Made by a program: the position numbers and the translations under genes. The notes beneath the pieces are model-generated. The model saw only the letters and a list, made by a program, of their open reading frames with translations. It was not told where the DNA came from and searched no databases. From Streptomyces sp. MMG1121 (GTDB lineage: Bacteria; Actinomycetota; Actinomycetes; Streptomycetales; Streptomycetaceae), in NCBI RefSeq assembly GCF_001280015.1, contig NZ_LGDV01000001.1:310001-374000 (forward strand): DNA of 64,000 bases, in the 5' to 3' direction. Below, piece after piece: positions 16,864 to 25,712 of this stretch; position 1 is the stretch's first letter, and the number at the start of each line of letters is the position of its first letter.

Positions 16864-19800
16864 TCACACCAGGGCGGTGGCCTCCGCGAGGGAGAGGCCA
16901 CCGCCCTCGGCGTACGCGGCCGCGAATCCGGCCGCGTCGAGCTGCTCCCGGAGCCGGGCCTCGATGCGGTCGTGGACCCGGCGCTCCACCCCGGAGGGGA
17001 CATGGCCGGCCGGCAACAGGGCGTCCGAGGCGCCCAGGCAGCGGGCACCGTCCGCGGCCCGGCTGCCGCCGTCCAGTGCGGCCAGGGCCAACGCGGCGAC
17101 ACCGAGGCAGAACGAGGGCATCTGCGGGGTGACCATCTCGGACAGCGGATCCCGGGAGAGCCGCAGGGCCCTGCGACTGCGCTCCAGGGCCTCCTCGGGC
17201 CGCTGGTCGAGGGCGTCCAGCCAGGCCTCCTGGTTGAGGATCATCGCGTCGAAGACCACGAAGTGCGCGATCACGAACTCCTCGCGCAGCAGCCGCAGTT
17301 GCTCGCGCGCCTCGCCGGTACGGTCGGTCAGGCCGAGCCAGCAGGCGAGGAAGAGCCGGGCGGCGGGCATCGCTTCGCTGTGGGCGCCGGCCCGGCCGGC
17401 GATGACTTCGCGCAGCATCCGCTCGCCGCGCTCCAGCTCGCCCACCTCCATGAGCACATTGCCGAGCCGGGCGCCCAGGATGGCCGTCTGGGCGCGGGCG
17501 CCGAGGCGTTCGGCGTACTCGATGGCGGCCTGGTAGTCGGCCCCGGCCGCCCGGTAGGCGCCCCTGCTCTCGTGGGCCTCGCCGCGCGCGGACAGCGCCT
17601 CGGCGGTACCCCAGGCGTCGCCGAGGCGGCGGTAGATCTCCAGTGCCTCGTCGGCGTCACGGTAGGCGTCGCCCGCCCAGGCGGTGCGGTTGGCGAGGAC
17701 GTTGGCGCGCGTCTGGAGGGCGCCGGCCAGCTCCCACTCGTAGCCGGGGGTGTCCCGGCACGTCTGTACGGTGGCGTCGATGATCGTGCGCAGCTGCTCC
17801 GTGCCGCCGGTCAGCATCACGGCGAAGAACCACAGCACCCCCGGGGCCCGGCAGGTCTGCGGCAGACCCGGCTCGTACACCTCGGTGACGGCCCGCAGCT
17901 TGGCCTGTGCCGCGGGGGTCTGCCAGGCCTCCAACTCGGTCTCCATGCAGGAGAGATGGGCCAGATGGAGTCCGCGCCGGGCCTCGGCGAGCACCTCGCC
18001 GGTGTACGGGGGCGGGGTGTCGGTGCAGCGGTGCCACACCGGCCGGGCCGGGCGGACGGGTGCGGCGAAGGGGTCGGGGCCGAGCGCCATGACCTCCCGG
18101 CACCAGGTGCGGGTCTCGATGCGCTGGTCGCGCATCTGCCAGAACCACAGCAGGGACAGCACCAGGCACAGCGCCTCCTGCTCGTCACCGAGGGCGACGG
18201 CGTGCCGCAGGGCGGTGCGCAGGTTCTCGTACTCCAGCTGGAACCGGTCGATGGCGGTGCGCTGTTCGCGGCCGCGCAGCAACGGGTCGGTGGTGCGGGC
18301 GAGTTCGCGGTAGTACACCAGGTGGGCGCGTTCGGCCTCGGTACGGTGCCCGCTCTCGGCGAGCCGTTCGGCGGCGTACTCGGCGACGGTCTCCAGGAGC
18401 CGGTAGCGCATACCGCTCTCGCCCGAAGGAGCGGCCACCACCAGGGACTTGTCCACCAGCGAGCCGAGCGCGTCGAGTGCGACGGGGCCGCAGACGGCCT
18501 CGGCGGCGGCCAGGTCGCAGCCGCCGGCGAAGACCGACAGCCGGGCGAGGACGTCCCGTTCGTGCGCGCCCAGCAGATCCCAGGACCAGTCCACGACGGC
18601 CCGCAGGGTCTGCTGGCGGGGCAGTACGGTGCGGCTGCCGGAGGTGAGCAGCCGGAAGCGGTCGTCCAGCCGGGCGGCTATCTGCCGGGGGGTCAGCATG
18701 CGCAGCCGGGCCGCGGCCAGCTCGATCGCGAGGGGCAGCCCGTCGAGCCGCCGGCAGATCTCGGCGCAGGCCTCCGGGTCGTCCTCGGTACGGAACCCGG
18801 GCCGGGCCGCGGCGCCGCGCTCGGCGAGCAGTCGCAGCGCGACCGGCTCCGGCAGCGGTTCGACGGGCCGCACCAACTCCCCCGGTACGCCGAGGGGTTC
18901 GCGGCTGGTGGCGAGGACGACCAGGCCGGGGCAGCGGGCCAGCAGCCGGGCCACCAGCGTGGCGGCGGCTTCCACGACATGCTCGCAGTTGTCGAGGATG
19001 ATCACCATCCGGCGCCGGGCGCAGTGTTCCAGGAGCCGTTCGAGGGGTTCGTCGTGCCGGTCGGTGACCGCGCGCATGCTTTCGACGCCGGCGCCGTGCA
19101 GGACGGTCTCGCGGGCCCCGATGGCGGTGAGCACGGCCTGCGGTACGGCCTCGGGGTCGTCCACGGGCGCCAGTTCGGCCAGCCACACCCCGTCCCGGAC
19201 GGTGTGGCGTACCGCCTCGGCGGCCTCCTGGGACAGCCGGGTCTTCCCGGCCCCGCCGGGCCCGAGCAGGGTGACCAGCCGGGCGCCCGCGAGGTCGGCG
19301 CCGATGGCATCGATGTCGGCTTCCCGGCCGACGAAGGAGGTGAGCCGGGCGGGCAGGTTGCCCACTGCGGGCAACAGCTCCCGCGGCTTCGCGGACGCCG
19401 GGTGTTCCGGGGACTGCGCGGTCAGCAACTCGGTGTGCAGAGCGCGCAGTTCGGGTCCGGGGTCGACGCCGAGCCGGTCCACGAGCAGCCGGCGTACGTC
19501 CTCGTAGGCGGCGAGCGCCTGGGCGGGGCGGCCGGCGTCGCGCAGGGCCCGTAGCCGCAGCGCCTGGAGCGGCTCGTCCAGCGGGTGGCCGTCGCACAGG
19601 GCGGTCAGCTCGGGGAGAGCGTGCTCGGCCTGGCCGAGGGCGAGGGCGGCGGTGTGCCGGGCGCGCAGCGCGTCCAGCCGGCGGGTCTCCCAGCGGGCCG
19701 CCTCGGCGGTGCGGCCGGGCAGGTCGGCGAGGGCGGGGCCGCGCCACAGGGCGAGCGCGTCGTCCAGCAGGGCGGCGGCCTTGGCCGGGTCGTCGTCGAG

Positions 19801-20130
19801 CGCGCGCAGGCCGTCGCCGGTCAGCCGCTCGAACCGGGTGAGGTCGATGTCGTCGGAGGCGACGGCGAGCCGGTAGCCGCCGTCGGCGGAGGCGACGGTG
19901 TCCGCGCCGAGGGCCCGCCGCAGCCGGCCGACGAGCGCCTGGAGCGCGCCGGCGGCGTCGGCGGGCGGGTCGGCGCCCCACACCTCGTCCACGAGCACGC
20001 CCACGGGCACCGTCCGTCCGGTCCTGAGCGCGAGCACGGTCAGCAGGGCACGCAGCCGCGCCCCGCCGACCGGGACGGACGTACCGTCGGGGCGGAGTAC
20101 CTGGGTGGTGCCGAGAAGCGAAAGGCGCAC
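16864..20130 (-). CDS. AfsR/SARP-type regulator: DNA-binding, BTAD, NB-ARC and TPR domains
   Basis: A 1088-residue protein; I chose the GTG at 20130 because the text beyond it is antisense to real genes. Residues 1-95 are an OmpR-like winged helix (RLSLLGTTQVLRPDGTSVPV...GGYRLAV), and 96-240 the bacterial transcriptional activator domain (ELRALHTELL end). An NB-ARC ATPase follows with P-loop GPGGAGKT at 290-297 and Walker B MVIILDNCEH, and then helical TPR-like repeats. AfsR-class proteins activate promoters bearing phased direct repeats. The convergent DrrAB operon has such an array at its promoter and is the best candidate target. Confidence 0.93.
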   Translation of the reverse strand: MRLSLLGTTQVLRPDGTSVPVGGARLRALLTVLALRTGRTVPVGVLVDEVWGADPPADAAGALQALVGRLRRALGADTVASADGGYRLAVASDDIDLTRFERLTGDGLRALDDDPAKAAALLDDALALWRGPALADLPGRTAEAARWETRRLDALRARHTAALALGQAEHALPELTALCDGHPLDEPLQALRLRALRDAGRPAQALAAYEDVRRLLVDRLGVDPGPELRALHTELLTAQSPEHPASAKPRELLPAVGNLPARLTSFVGREADIDAIGADLAGARLVTLLGPGGAGKTRLSQEAAEAVRHTVRDGVWLAELAPVDDPEAVPQAVLTAIGARETVLHGAGVESMRAVTDRHDEPLERLLEHCARRRMVIILDNCEHVVEAAATLVARLLARCPGLVVLATSREPLGVPGELVRPVEPLPEPVALRLLAERGAAARPGFRTEDDPEACAEICRRLDGLPLAIELAAARLRMLTPRQIAARLDDRFRLLTSGSRTVLPRQQTLRAVVDWSWDLLGAHERDVLARLSVFAGGCDLAAAEAVCGPVALDALGSLVDKSLVVAAPSGESGMRYRLLETVAEYAAERLAESGHRTEAERAHLVYYRELARTTDPLLRGREQRTAIDRFQLEYENLRTALRHAVALGDEQEALCLVLSLLWFWQMRDQRIETRTWCREVMALGPDPFAAPVRPARPVWHRCTDTPPPYTGEVLAEARRGLHLAHLSCMETELEAWQTPAAQAKLRAVTEVYEPGLPQTCRAPGVLWFFAVMLTGGTEQLRTIIDATVQTCRDTPGYEWELAGALQTRANVLANRTAWAGDAYRDADEALEIYRRLGDAWGTAEALSARGEAHESRGAYRAAGADYQAAIEYAERLGARAQTAILGARLGNVLMEVGELERGERMLREVIAGRAGAHSEAMPAARLFLACWLGLTDRTGEAREQLRLLREEFVIAHFVVFDAMILNQEAWLDALDQRPEEALERSRRALRLSRDPLSEMVTPQMPSFCLGVAALALAALDGGSRAADGARCLGASDALLPAGHVPSGVERRVHDRIEARLREQLDAAGFAAAYAEGGGLSLAEATALV

Positions 20131-20168
20131 GGGTCCATTGTCACCGGAGGCCCGGATACCGTCAGTCG

Positions 20169-20657
20169 TCAGTCTTGCCCACCGCGCGGGACGTGCAGGA
20201 CGTGCGTGGTGTCCGGGGCGTCCAGGGTGACGAGGGCGCCGCAGGTGCGGCGGACCCGTGCCAGGCCGTCCACCGTGCCGCGGTCGACCTCCTGGAACCA
20301 CTTCGGGCAGCCGTCGGCGGACTCCAGCGTGACGCTCCCGGGCACGGGCTCCAGGCCGCGTCCCGTGCCCCGGATGACGAGTCCCCGCCGTGCTTCGGCG
20401 GGGTCGGGGTCCGGGTCGGGATCCCTCGGCCGGAAGGCGAACTCCTCGTGGACCAGGTCGACGGCGTGGACCCGGCCGGTCGTCGGGTGGTCGGGGCCGC
20501 CGTGGTTCTCCACCCACGCGTCGGCGCCGTAGTGCTCGCCCTGGACGGCCGGCCGGTCGACGGCGACCAGCTTCCAGGCCACCTCGTCGCCCACCGCGAA
20601 CGGCGTGCCGCAGCATCCCATCTGCCAGTCCTCGTAGAACACCTTCATCAGGGGCAT
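20169..20657 (-). CDS. DUF6578-like protein
   Basis: A 162-residue protein starting at MPLMKVFYEDW, after GGGTGGGGG; the second ATG at 20648 is possible. The N-terminal text YEDWQMGCCGTPFAVGDEVAWKLV is a conserved start in a Streptomyces family I know as DUF6578. Its Cys-Cys pair and a later Cys (TCGALV, DGCPKW) may bind metal. An Asp-Pro run (DPDPDPDP) lies mid-protein. No signal peptide or membrane segment. It lies 38 bases upstream of the AfsR-type gene on the same strand. Function unknown. Confidence 0.78.
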   Translation of the reverse strand: MPLMKVFYEDWQMGCCGTPFAVGDEVAWKLVAVDRPAVQGEHYGADAWVENHGGPDHPTTGRVHAVDLVHEEFAFRPRDPDPDPDPAEARRGLVIRGTGRGLEPVPGSVTLESADGCPKWFQEVDRGTVDGLARVRRTCGALVTLDAPDTTHVLHVPRGGQD

Positions 20658-20763
20658 TCCCCCACCCTTGCGGAACCCGGGGGCGACCGCGAGACGTTTT
20701 CCCCGTATCCTCGCGATCCTCTCGGATCCTCGCGCATTCCCTCTCAGCCACAGGAGCCTGCCG

Positions 20764-21564
20764 ATGACCACCGCCACCACCCGCCGCGGCGACCGGCGCG
20801 TCAGTCCCGTCTTCCTCGGGATCCTGGCCGTGACGGCGGTGACCGGCTGGGCCACCTGGAGCGGGTACGCGGAGCGGCCGGGCGTCGCCGTGTTCCTGTT
20901 CGTGACGGCGGCCTGGATCGTCTCCCTGTGCCTGCACGAGTACGCGCACGCGCGCACGGCCCTGCACGGCGGGGACATCACGGTCGGCGCGAAGGGCTAT
21001 CTCACGCTGAACCCGCTGAAGTACACGCACGCGCTGCTGAGCATCGTGCTCCCGGTGATCTTCCTGATCATGGGCGGGATCGGTCTGCCCGGCGGCGCGG
21101 TGTTCATCGAGCGCGGCCGGATCCGGGGCCGCTGGAGGCACAGCCTGGTCTCGGCGGCGGGCCCGCTGACGAACGTGCTGTTCGCGGTGGTGTGCAGCGC
21201 GCCGTTCTGGCTGCACGGACTGGACGGGGTGCCCGCCGGCTTCCGGTTCGCGCTGGCGTTCCTGGTGCTGCTCCAGGTGACGGCGTCGATCCTGAACTTC
21301 CTGCCGGTGCCGGGCCTCGACGGCTTCGGCGTGATCGAGCCGTGGCTGTCGTACCAGGTGAAGCGCCAGGTGGCGCCGTTCGCCCAGTTCGGCCTGCTGT
21401 TCGTGTTCGCGCTGTTGTGGGTGCCGTCGGTCAACAGCGTGTTCTTCGACGCGATCGACGCCATCCTGCGCGCCCTGGGCGTCGACGACTACTCCCGCTA
21501 CTGCGGCCAGGAGCTGTACCGCTTCTGGCGCGGCACCCCGGAGATCTGCACGGTCAGCCCGTGA
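20764..21564 (+). CDS. Site-2-type M50 family membrane metalloprotease
   Basis: A 266-residue integral membrane protein. The zinc motif is LHEYAHA (HExxH) in a hydrophobic helix, and the third ligand motif is LPVPGLDGFG, a variant of NPxPxxDG. Six helices are plausible. S2P-like enzymes cut single-pass proteins within the membrane, often anti-sigma factors. No PDZ domain or anti-sigma gene is adjacent, so a substrate cannot be named. The 3' end overlaps the convergent small membrane protein gene by 11 bases. Confidence 0.92.
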   Translation: MTTATTRRGDRRVSPVFLGILAVTAVTGWATWSGYAERPGVAVFLFVTAAWIVSLCLHEYAHARTALHGGDITVGAKGYLTLNPLKYTHALLSIVLPVIFLIMGGIGLPGGAVFIERGRIRGRWRHSLVSAAGPLTNVLFAVVCSAPFWLHGLDGVPAGFRFALAFLVLLQVTASILNFLPVPGLDGFGVIEPWLSYQVKRQVAPFAQFGLLFVFALLWVPSVNSVFFDAIDAILRALGVDDYSRYCGQELYRFWRGTPEICTVSP

Positions 21565-21745
21565 CGGACCCGCCCTGCCCGGCGGCGGCCCGGCCGCGCT
21601 TGATGTAGTACCAGCTCATGTTGGACGACAGGCCGGCCAGCAGCACCCAGACGATCCCCAGCCAGCTGCCCTGGGCGAAGGAGACGACGGCGGCGGCCAC
21701 GGCGAGGACGCAGACGACGAGGGGGTAGAGGGCGATGCGGGGCAT
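21554..21745 (-). CDS. 63-residue two-helix membrane protein
   Basis: The ATG at 21745 is preceded by AGGAG with a 10-base spacer. The product has two hydrophobic helices (about 5-23 and 27-46) ending in SWYYIKRGRAAAG, a positive cytoplasmic tail. It is convergent with the M50 protease gene, overlapping its last 11 bases. A perfect hairpin separates it from npdG upstream on the same strand. No function recognised; it could be a membrane regulator or stress peptide. Confidence 0.75.
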   Translation of the reverse strand: MPRIALYPLVVCVLAVAAAVVSFAQGSWLGIVWVLLAGLSSNMSWYYIKRGRAAAGQGGSVTG

Positions 21746-21772
21746 GGGGGTCGGCTCCTGTCGGATCCTGTC

Positions 21773-21804
21773 GGGGGACACTGCTGAGGTCACCAGTGTC
21801 CCCC
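21773..21804 (-). terminator. Hairpin between npdG and the small membrane protein gene
   Basis: GGGGGACACTG (21773-21783) and CAGTGTCCCCC (21794-21804) pair perfectly over 11 bp around a 10-base loop. It starts 7 bases after the npdG stop, on the gene's own strand, so it probably ends the npdG transcript. Confidence 0.75.
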
Positions 21805-21810
21805 ATGGGG

Positions 21811-22515
21811 TCATACGTCCGTGACGCGGAGCCCGGCGTGTGCCTTGTAGCGGCGGTTGACGGCGATCAGGTTCGCGACGAGCGACTCGACCTGGTGGGC
21901 GCCTCGCAGCCGCCCGGCGAAGACGCCGCGCATGCCGGGGATGCGCCCGGCGAGCGCCTGGACGATCTCGACGTCGGCCCGCTCCTCGCCCAGCACCATC
22001 ACGTCGGTGTCGATCTCGTCGATCTCCGGGTCCTGGAGCAGGACGGCCGACAGATGGTGGAAGGCGGCGGCGACCCGGGAGTCCGGCAGCAGGGCGGCGG
22101 CCTGCTCCGCGGCGCTGCCCTCCTCCGGCTTGAGGGCGTAGGCGCCCTTCTTGTCGAAGCCGAGCGGGTTGACACAGTCCACGACGAGCTTGCCGGACAG
22201 TTCGTCGCGCAGTGCCTTCAGGGTGTCGCCGTGGCCGTCCCACGGTACGGCGACGATCACGATGTCGCTGCGGCGCGCGGTCTCGGCGTTGTCGGCGCCC
22301 TCGACGCCGTGGCCGAGTTCGTCGGCGGCGGCCTGCGCGCGCTCGGCGGCGCGGGAGCCGATGATCACCTTCTGGCCGGCCCGGGCGAGCCGGTAGGCGA
22401 GGCCCTTGCCCTGCGGCCCGGTGCCGCCGAGGACGCCGACGACGTACCCGGAGACGTCGGGCAGGTCCCAGGGGTCCTTGGCGGGGGCCTTCTGTGCGCT
22501 GTCGGTAGAGGTCAT
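21811..22515 (-). CDS. npdG: Coenzyme F420-dependent NADP oxidoreductase
   Basis: A 234-residue Rossmann protein that exchanges hydride between reduced F420 and NADP, linking the F420 pool to NADPH. The NADP site is VGVLGGTGPQGKGLAYRLA, followed by VIIGSRAAERAQ (Ser-Arg for the 2'-phosphate), then VIVAVPWDGH and VVDCVNPLGFDKKG, the standard Fno/NpdG order. AFHHLSAVLL matches the F420-contact region of archaeal Fno. Length fits the family. F420-dependent redox is common in Streptomyces; no F420 biosynthesis gene is in the window. Confidence 0.94.
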   Translation of the reverse strand: MTSTDSAQKAPAKDPWDLPDVSGYVVGVLGGTGPQGKGLAYRLARAGQKVIIGSRAAERAQAAADELGHGVEGADNAETARRSDIVIVAVPWDGHGDTLKALRDELSGKLVVDCVNPLGFDKKGAYALKPEEGSAAEQAAALLPDSRVAAAFHHLSAVLLQDPEIDEIDTDVMVLGEERADVEIVQALAGRIPGMRGVFAGRLRGAHQVESLVANLIAVNRRYKAHAGLRVTDV

Positions 22516-22552
22516 GGGGCGACTCTACGTCCGTGCCGTGGGCGGCAGCGGG

Positions 22553-23635
22553 TCAGGCGAGCCGGTGCAGCGGGACCCGGCGGAAAGTGATCGTCTCGTA
22601 GGCGCCGAAGTCGCCGGTCTCGTAGAGGAGTCCGACGGTTCCGTCGTCGGCGCGGACCAGGTCGCAGTAGGCGGCGGGCAGTCCGTCGGCGGTGAACGCC
22701 GGGCGCCAGGTGGTGCCGTCGTCGGCGGAGGCGCGGATCGTCATCAGGGCGCGGTGGGCGGGGTCGGCCGGGCCCGCGTAGAGGAGCAGGTCGGGTTCGC
22801 GGAGCTGGAGGACGGAGGCCTCGCAGACGGGCGCGACGAGCCCCGCCTGCGGCCGGAACGGCTGGACAAGGGTCCTGCCGCCGTCGGCGGAGTGGGCGTC
22901 GGCGCGGTTGCCGGGCGACGGCGAGTCGTTGCGGGTGTTGAAGTAGACGCGCCCGTCCGGGAGTTCGGCCGCGGTGGTCTCGTTCACGTTGATGTACCCG
23001 TCGGTGTTCTCGTCGACGTACCCGAGGTACCAGTTCTCGCCGTGGTCGTCGCTGAGCAGGCAGTGGCCGCTGTTGTACTTCGGCTCAGCGCCGGTGTCGG
23101 TGCCGGTGGGCGGCAGGGTGTGGTTGGCAGGGACGAGCACGCGGCCGCCGCTCAGCTGGATCGCGTGCCCGGGTGTGGTGGCGTACCAGCGCCAGCCGGG
23201 CCGTTTCACCTGCTCGGTGATCTCCTTCGGGGTGGACCAGGTCAGGCCGTCGTCGTCGCTGTGCCGCACCCACACCCGCCGTCCGTCGGCGTCCTTGACC
23301 TGGCCGCGCAGGACGGCGTCCTCGGTCGCACAGGCCGCGGCGCGGACGTGCACGAGCAGGATGCGGCCGGTGTCGAGGACGACGGGGGCGGGGTTGCCCG
23401 CGAGATCGACGCCGTTGCTCGCGGCGACCGTGAGCGGGCCCCAGGTGCGGCCGCCGTCCGTGGACCGCTTGAGCACGATCTCGATGTGGCCGTGGTCGGC
23501 GGCGGAGTCGACGCGGCCCTCGCAGAAGGCGAGGAGGGTGCCGGCGCCGGTGGCCACGACGGCCGGGATCCGGAAGCTGGCGTAGCCCTCGTGTCCGGCG
23601 CGGAAGGGGACGGAGACTTCGGTGCCTTGGGTCAT
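22553..23635 (-). CDS. Exo-sialidase-like GH33 beta-propeller
   Basis: A 360-residue protein; the ATG at 23635 is preferred over a TTG at 23644. The FRIPAVV motif supplies the first arginine of the sialidase triad. Asp-box repeats mark successive propeller blades: STDGGRTW, SDDDGLTW, SDDHGENW, SADGGRTL and SADDGTTW. Five boxes suggest a complete six-blade propeller. No signal peptide is visible, so it is cytoplasmic or exported by another route, which is unusual for an enzyme acting on host or environmental sialosides. Substrates other than sialic acid are possible. Confidence 0.9.
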   Translation of the reverse strand: MTQGTEVSVPFRAGHEGYASFRIPAVVATGAGTLLAFCEGRVDSAADHGHIEIVLKRSTDGGRTWGPLTVAASNGVDLAGNPAPVVLDTGRILLVHVRAAACATEDAVLRGQVKDADGRRVWVRHSDDDGLTWSTPKEITEQVKRPGWRWYATTPGHAIQLSGGRVLVPANHTLPPTGTDTGAEPKYNSGHCLLSDDHGENWYLGYVDENTDGYINVNETTAAELPDGRVYFNTRNDSPSPGNRADAHSADGGRTLVQPFRPQAGLVAPVCEASVLQLREPDLLLYAGPADPAHRALMTIRASADDGTTWRPAFTADGLPAAYCDLVRADDGTVGLLYETGDFGAYETITFRRVPLHRLA

Positions 23636-23715
23636 GGCCGGCAACGTCCCCGGGTCGGGCGAATTCCGGGTGAACTCCGGGTCACGAGTGGCCGGTTGCG
23701 GCAGGATGCGGTCGC

Positions 23716-24312
23716 ATGGACGCCGTACGGGTCGCGTTGCTGCGGGAAGTGCTCGCCGGGACGGAGTGGCTGAGCGCCACCCGGAGGTTCGCGGGGGTGC
23801 TGCGCGGGTCGGTGGTGACGCACGGGGGCGGGCTGCTGCTGGTCGGCACGCCCGCGTACGAGCCGTGGCATCTGGCCGCGCATCTGGTGGACGAGGCGGC
23901 GTGGTCGGGTACGCCGGAGCTGGCGCCGACTCTCGTACGACACCGGGTGCGCCCTTCCGACCCGCCCCATCTGGCGGTCGGACCGGGCCGGATCGAGGCG
24001 GCGCGGCGCGGCGAGACCCTGCTGGTCGTGGCTCCCGAGGAGCCCGCGCCGCTGCTGGAACGTGTCCACTCGGCCCGGCGGGCCGGGGTCACGGTACTGG
24101 CTCTGGGCGCCGGCGACGGCGAGCTGGCCGCGATGGCGCACGACGCGCTGGCCGTGCCGGAGGGGGCCGAGCTGGACCTGGACACCGTCCAGCACCTGGT
24201 CAGTGCGGCGGCGGGCGAGAACGGGGGCTCCCCGCGGGCCCGGCGGGGTTTCCGCGACCGCCTGTCGAGGCTGGCAGAAGCCCTGACGGCACCGCCACCG
24301 GCCCCTTGGTGA
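23716..24312 (+). CDS. Conserved hypothetical protein with SIS-like segment
   Basis: A 198-residue cytoplasmic protein. The middle section (TLLVVAPEEPAPLLERVHSA, then RRAGVTVLALGAG and LAAMAHDALAVPE) has the alternating strand-helix pattern and the 'drop in charge then AD..I.V' ending seen in SIS phosphosugar-binding domains, but catalytic residues are not evident. The N-terminus (GGLLLVGTPAYEPWHLAAHLVDEA) may be a second strand-helix unit. The start lies just downstream of the sialidase promoter region, divergent to it. Role unknown; phosphosugar or nucleotide sensing is a guess. Confidence 0.75.
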   Translation: MDAVRVALLREVLAGTEWLSATRRFAGVLRGSVVTHGGGLLLVGTPAYEPWHLAAHLVDEAAWSGTPELAPTLVRHRVRPSDPPHLAVGPGRIEAARRGETLLVVAPEEPAPLLERVHSARRAGVTVLALGAGDGELAAMAHDALAVPEGAELDLDTVQHLVSAAAGENGGSPRARRGFRDRLSRLAEALTAPPPAPW

Positions 24313-24398
24313 CCCGCCCGTCGTGGCTGGGGGGGGAGCCCGGCCGGCGAGGGAAATGCGGTTGCCTGCCGCTCCCGGCCCACCGAGCATGACCCCTT

Positions 24399-25712
24399 GT
24401 GCTGCGCAACCTCCTCCCCGACCTCGCCCCCTGGAAGGCCTCCGCCGACTTCCGCCGCCTGTGGAAATCAGGGCTGATCAGCAACTTCGGCAGCTTTCTC
24501 ACCTTCGTCGCGCTCCCCGTCCAGCTGAAGGACCTCACCGGCTCCGCGGCGGCGGTCGGCGCGATCGGGGCCGTGGAGCTGCTGCCCCTCATCGTCTGCG
24601 GCCTGTACGGCGGTGCCCTCGCGGACGCGCTCGACAAGCGGAAGCTCATCCTGTGGACGGAGGCCGGTCAGGGGCTGCTCAGCGCGGCCCTGCTGCTGGG
24701 CGCCCTGCTCCCGCACCCGGCGATCTGGCCGCTGTACGCCGTCGCCGCCCTCTCCTCCGCCCTGGTCTCCGTCCAGCGCCCGGCGCTGGACTCGCTGTGG
24801 CCCCGGATCGTCGCCCACGCGGACATGCCCGCCGCGGCCTCGCTGAACTCGCTGCGCTGGACCGTCGGCGGAGTCGCCGGCCCGGCGGTCGCGGGCGTGA
24901 TCGTCGCCTATGCGGGCCTCGGCTGGGCCTACGCCGCCGACCTGCTGACCTTCGCCCTCTCGCTGGCGTACATCGTGCGGATCGCGCCCTGTCCCGCCCC
25001 GCTCCCCCACTCTCGGCTTCGCTCGAGCGGGGGGACCCCCACGGCCTCGAAGCCCTCGCTGGGCGCCATCCTGGAAGGCGCCCGGTACGCGTGGAGCCGC
25101 AAGGAACTCCTCGGCACCTATGTCGTCGACCTCGCGGCGATGTCGCTGGCCATGCCGCTCGCCGTCCTGCCGTTCCTCGCCGACGAACTGCACGCGGACT
25201 GGGCGCTGGGCCTGATGTACGCCGCTCTCCCGGCCGGCGCGCTGCTGGTGGGCCTGACCAGCGGCTGGGCCTCGCGGATACACCGGCACGGGCTGCTGGT
25301 GGTGCTGTCGGCCACCGGCTGGGGCCTGGCGGTCGCGGCGGCGGGCCTGTGCGGCAACGTGTGGCTGGTCCTGCTGTTCCTGACCGTCGGCGGCGGCTTC
25401 GACATGGTCTCCGGGATCTTCCGGGCCGCCATGTGGAACCAGACGATCCCCGATGAACTGCGCGGCCGGCTCGCCGGGATCGAGCTGCTGTCCTACTCGG
25501 TCGGTCCGCAGCTCGGCCAGGTCCGGGCCGGCGGCCTGGCCGCCTGGGCGGGCCTGCGGTCCTCCGTCGTCTCCGGTGGTCTGGCCTGCGCGGGTGCCAT
25601 GGGGCTGCTCGCGCTCTGCCTGCCGGGCCTCATGACGTACGACGCCCGGACGAACGAGCACGCCGTACGGATGCGCGAGCGGCGCGCCGCCACCGCGGGG
25701 AGTGTCGGCTGA
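24399..25712 (+). CDS. MFS transporter, EntS-like, with an internal dispersed repeat
   Basis: A 437-residue protein from a GTG start (MLRNLLPDLAPWKASADFRRLW). The helix pattern and motifs (GSFLTFVALPVQLKDLTGS, GGALADALDKRKLIL, SVQRPALDSLWPRIV) match the enterobactin-exporter class of MFS proteins. Codons around residues 200-215 are encoded by a 40-bp element (25002-25041) also present in the maoC gene, giving the loop PLPHSRLRSSGGTPTA in the central cytoplasmic loop between helices 6 and 7. Insertion there is structurally tolerable. Substrate unknown, though a siderophore would suit the nearby iron genes. Confidence 0.9.
   Translation: MLRNLLPDLAPWKASADFRRLWKSGLISNFGSFLTFVALPVQLKDLTGSAAAVGAIGAVELLPLIVCGLYGGALADALDKRKLILWTEAGQGLLSAALLLGALLPHPAIWPLYAVAALSSALVSVQRPALDSLWPRIVAHADMPAAASLNSLRWTVGGVAGPAVAGVIVAYAGLGWAYAADLLTFALSLAYIVRIAPCPAPLPHSRLRSSGGTPTASKPSLGAILEGARYAWSRKELLGTYVVDLAAMSLAMPLAVLPFLADELHADWALGLMYAALPAGALLVGLTSGWASRIHRHGLLVVLSATGWGLAVAAAGLCGNVWLVLLFLTVGGGFDMVSGIFRAAMWNQTIPDELRGRLAGIELLSYSVGPQLGQVRAGGLAAWAGLRSSVVSGGLACAGAMGLLALCLPGLMTYDARTNEHAVRMRERRAATAGSVG
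25002..25041. repeat. 40-bp dispersed repeat, copy 1
   Basis: Identical over 40 bases to 58605-58644 and in the same orientation. It begins CTCCCCCACTCTCGG and ends GGGGGGACCCCCA. The ends pair (CCCCC with GGGGG) and the middle forms CTCG/CGAG around GCTTCGCT, giving one hairpin. It lies inside the MFS coding sequence without breaking the frame. Confidence 0.9.

Noticed and set aside
14995..20130. A biosynthetic gene cluster around the AfsR-type regulator
   Set aside because: No polyketide, peptide, terpene or tailoring core genes are present; regulator plus exporter alone do not make a cluster.
20131..21216. Upstream extension of the AfsR-type frame
   Set aside because: It is antisense to the M50 protease and Arg/Pro-rich; the winged-helix domain begins cleanly at GTG 20130.
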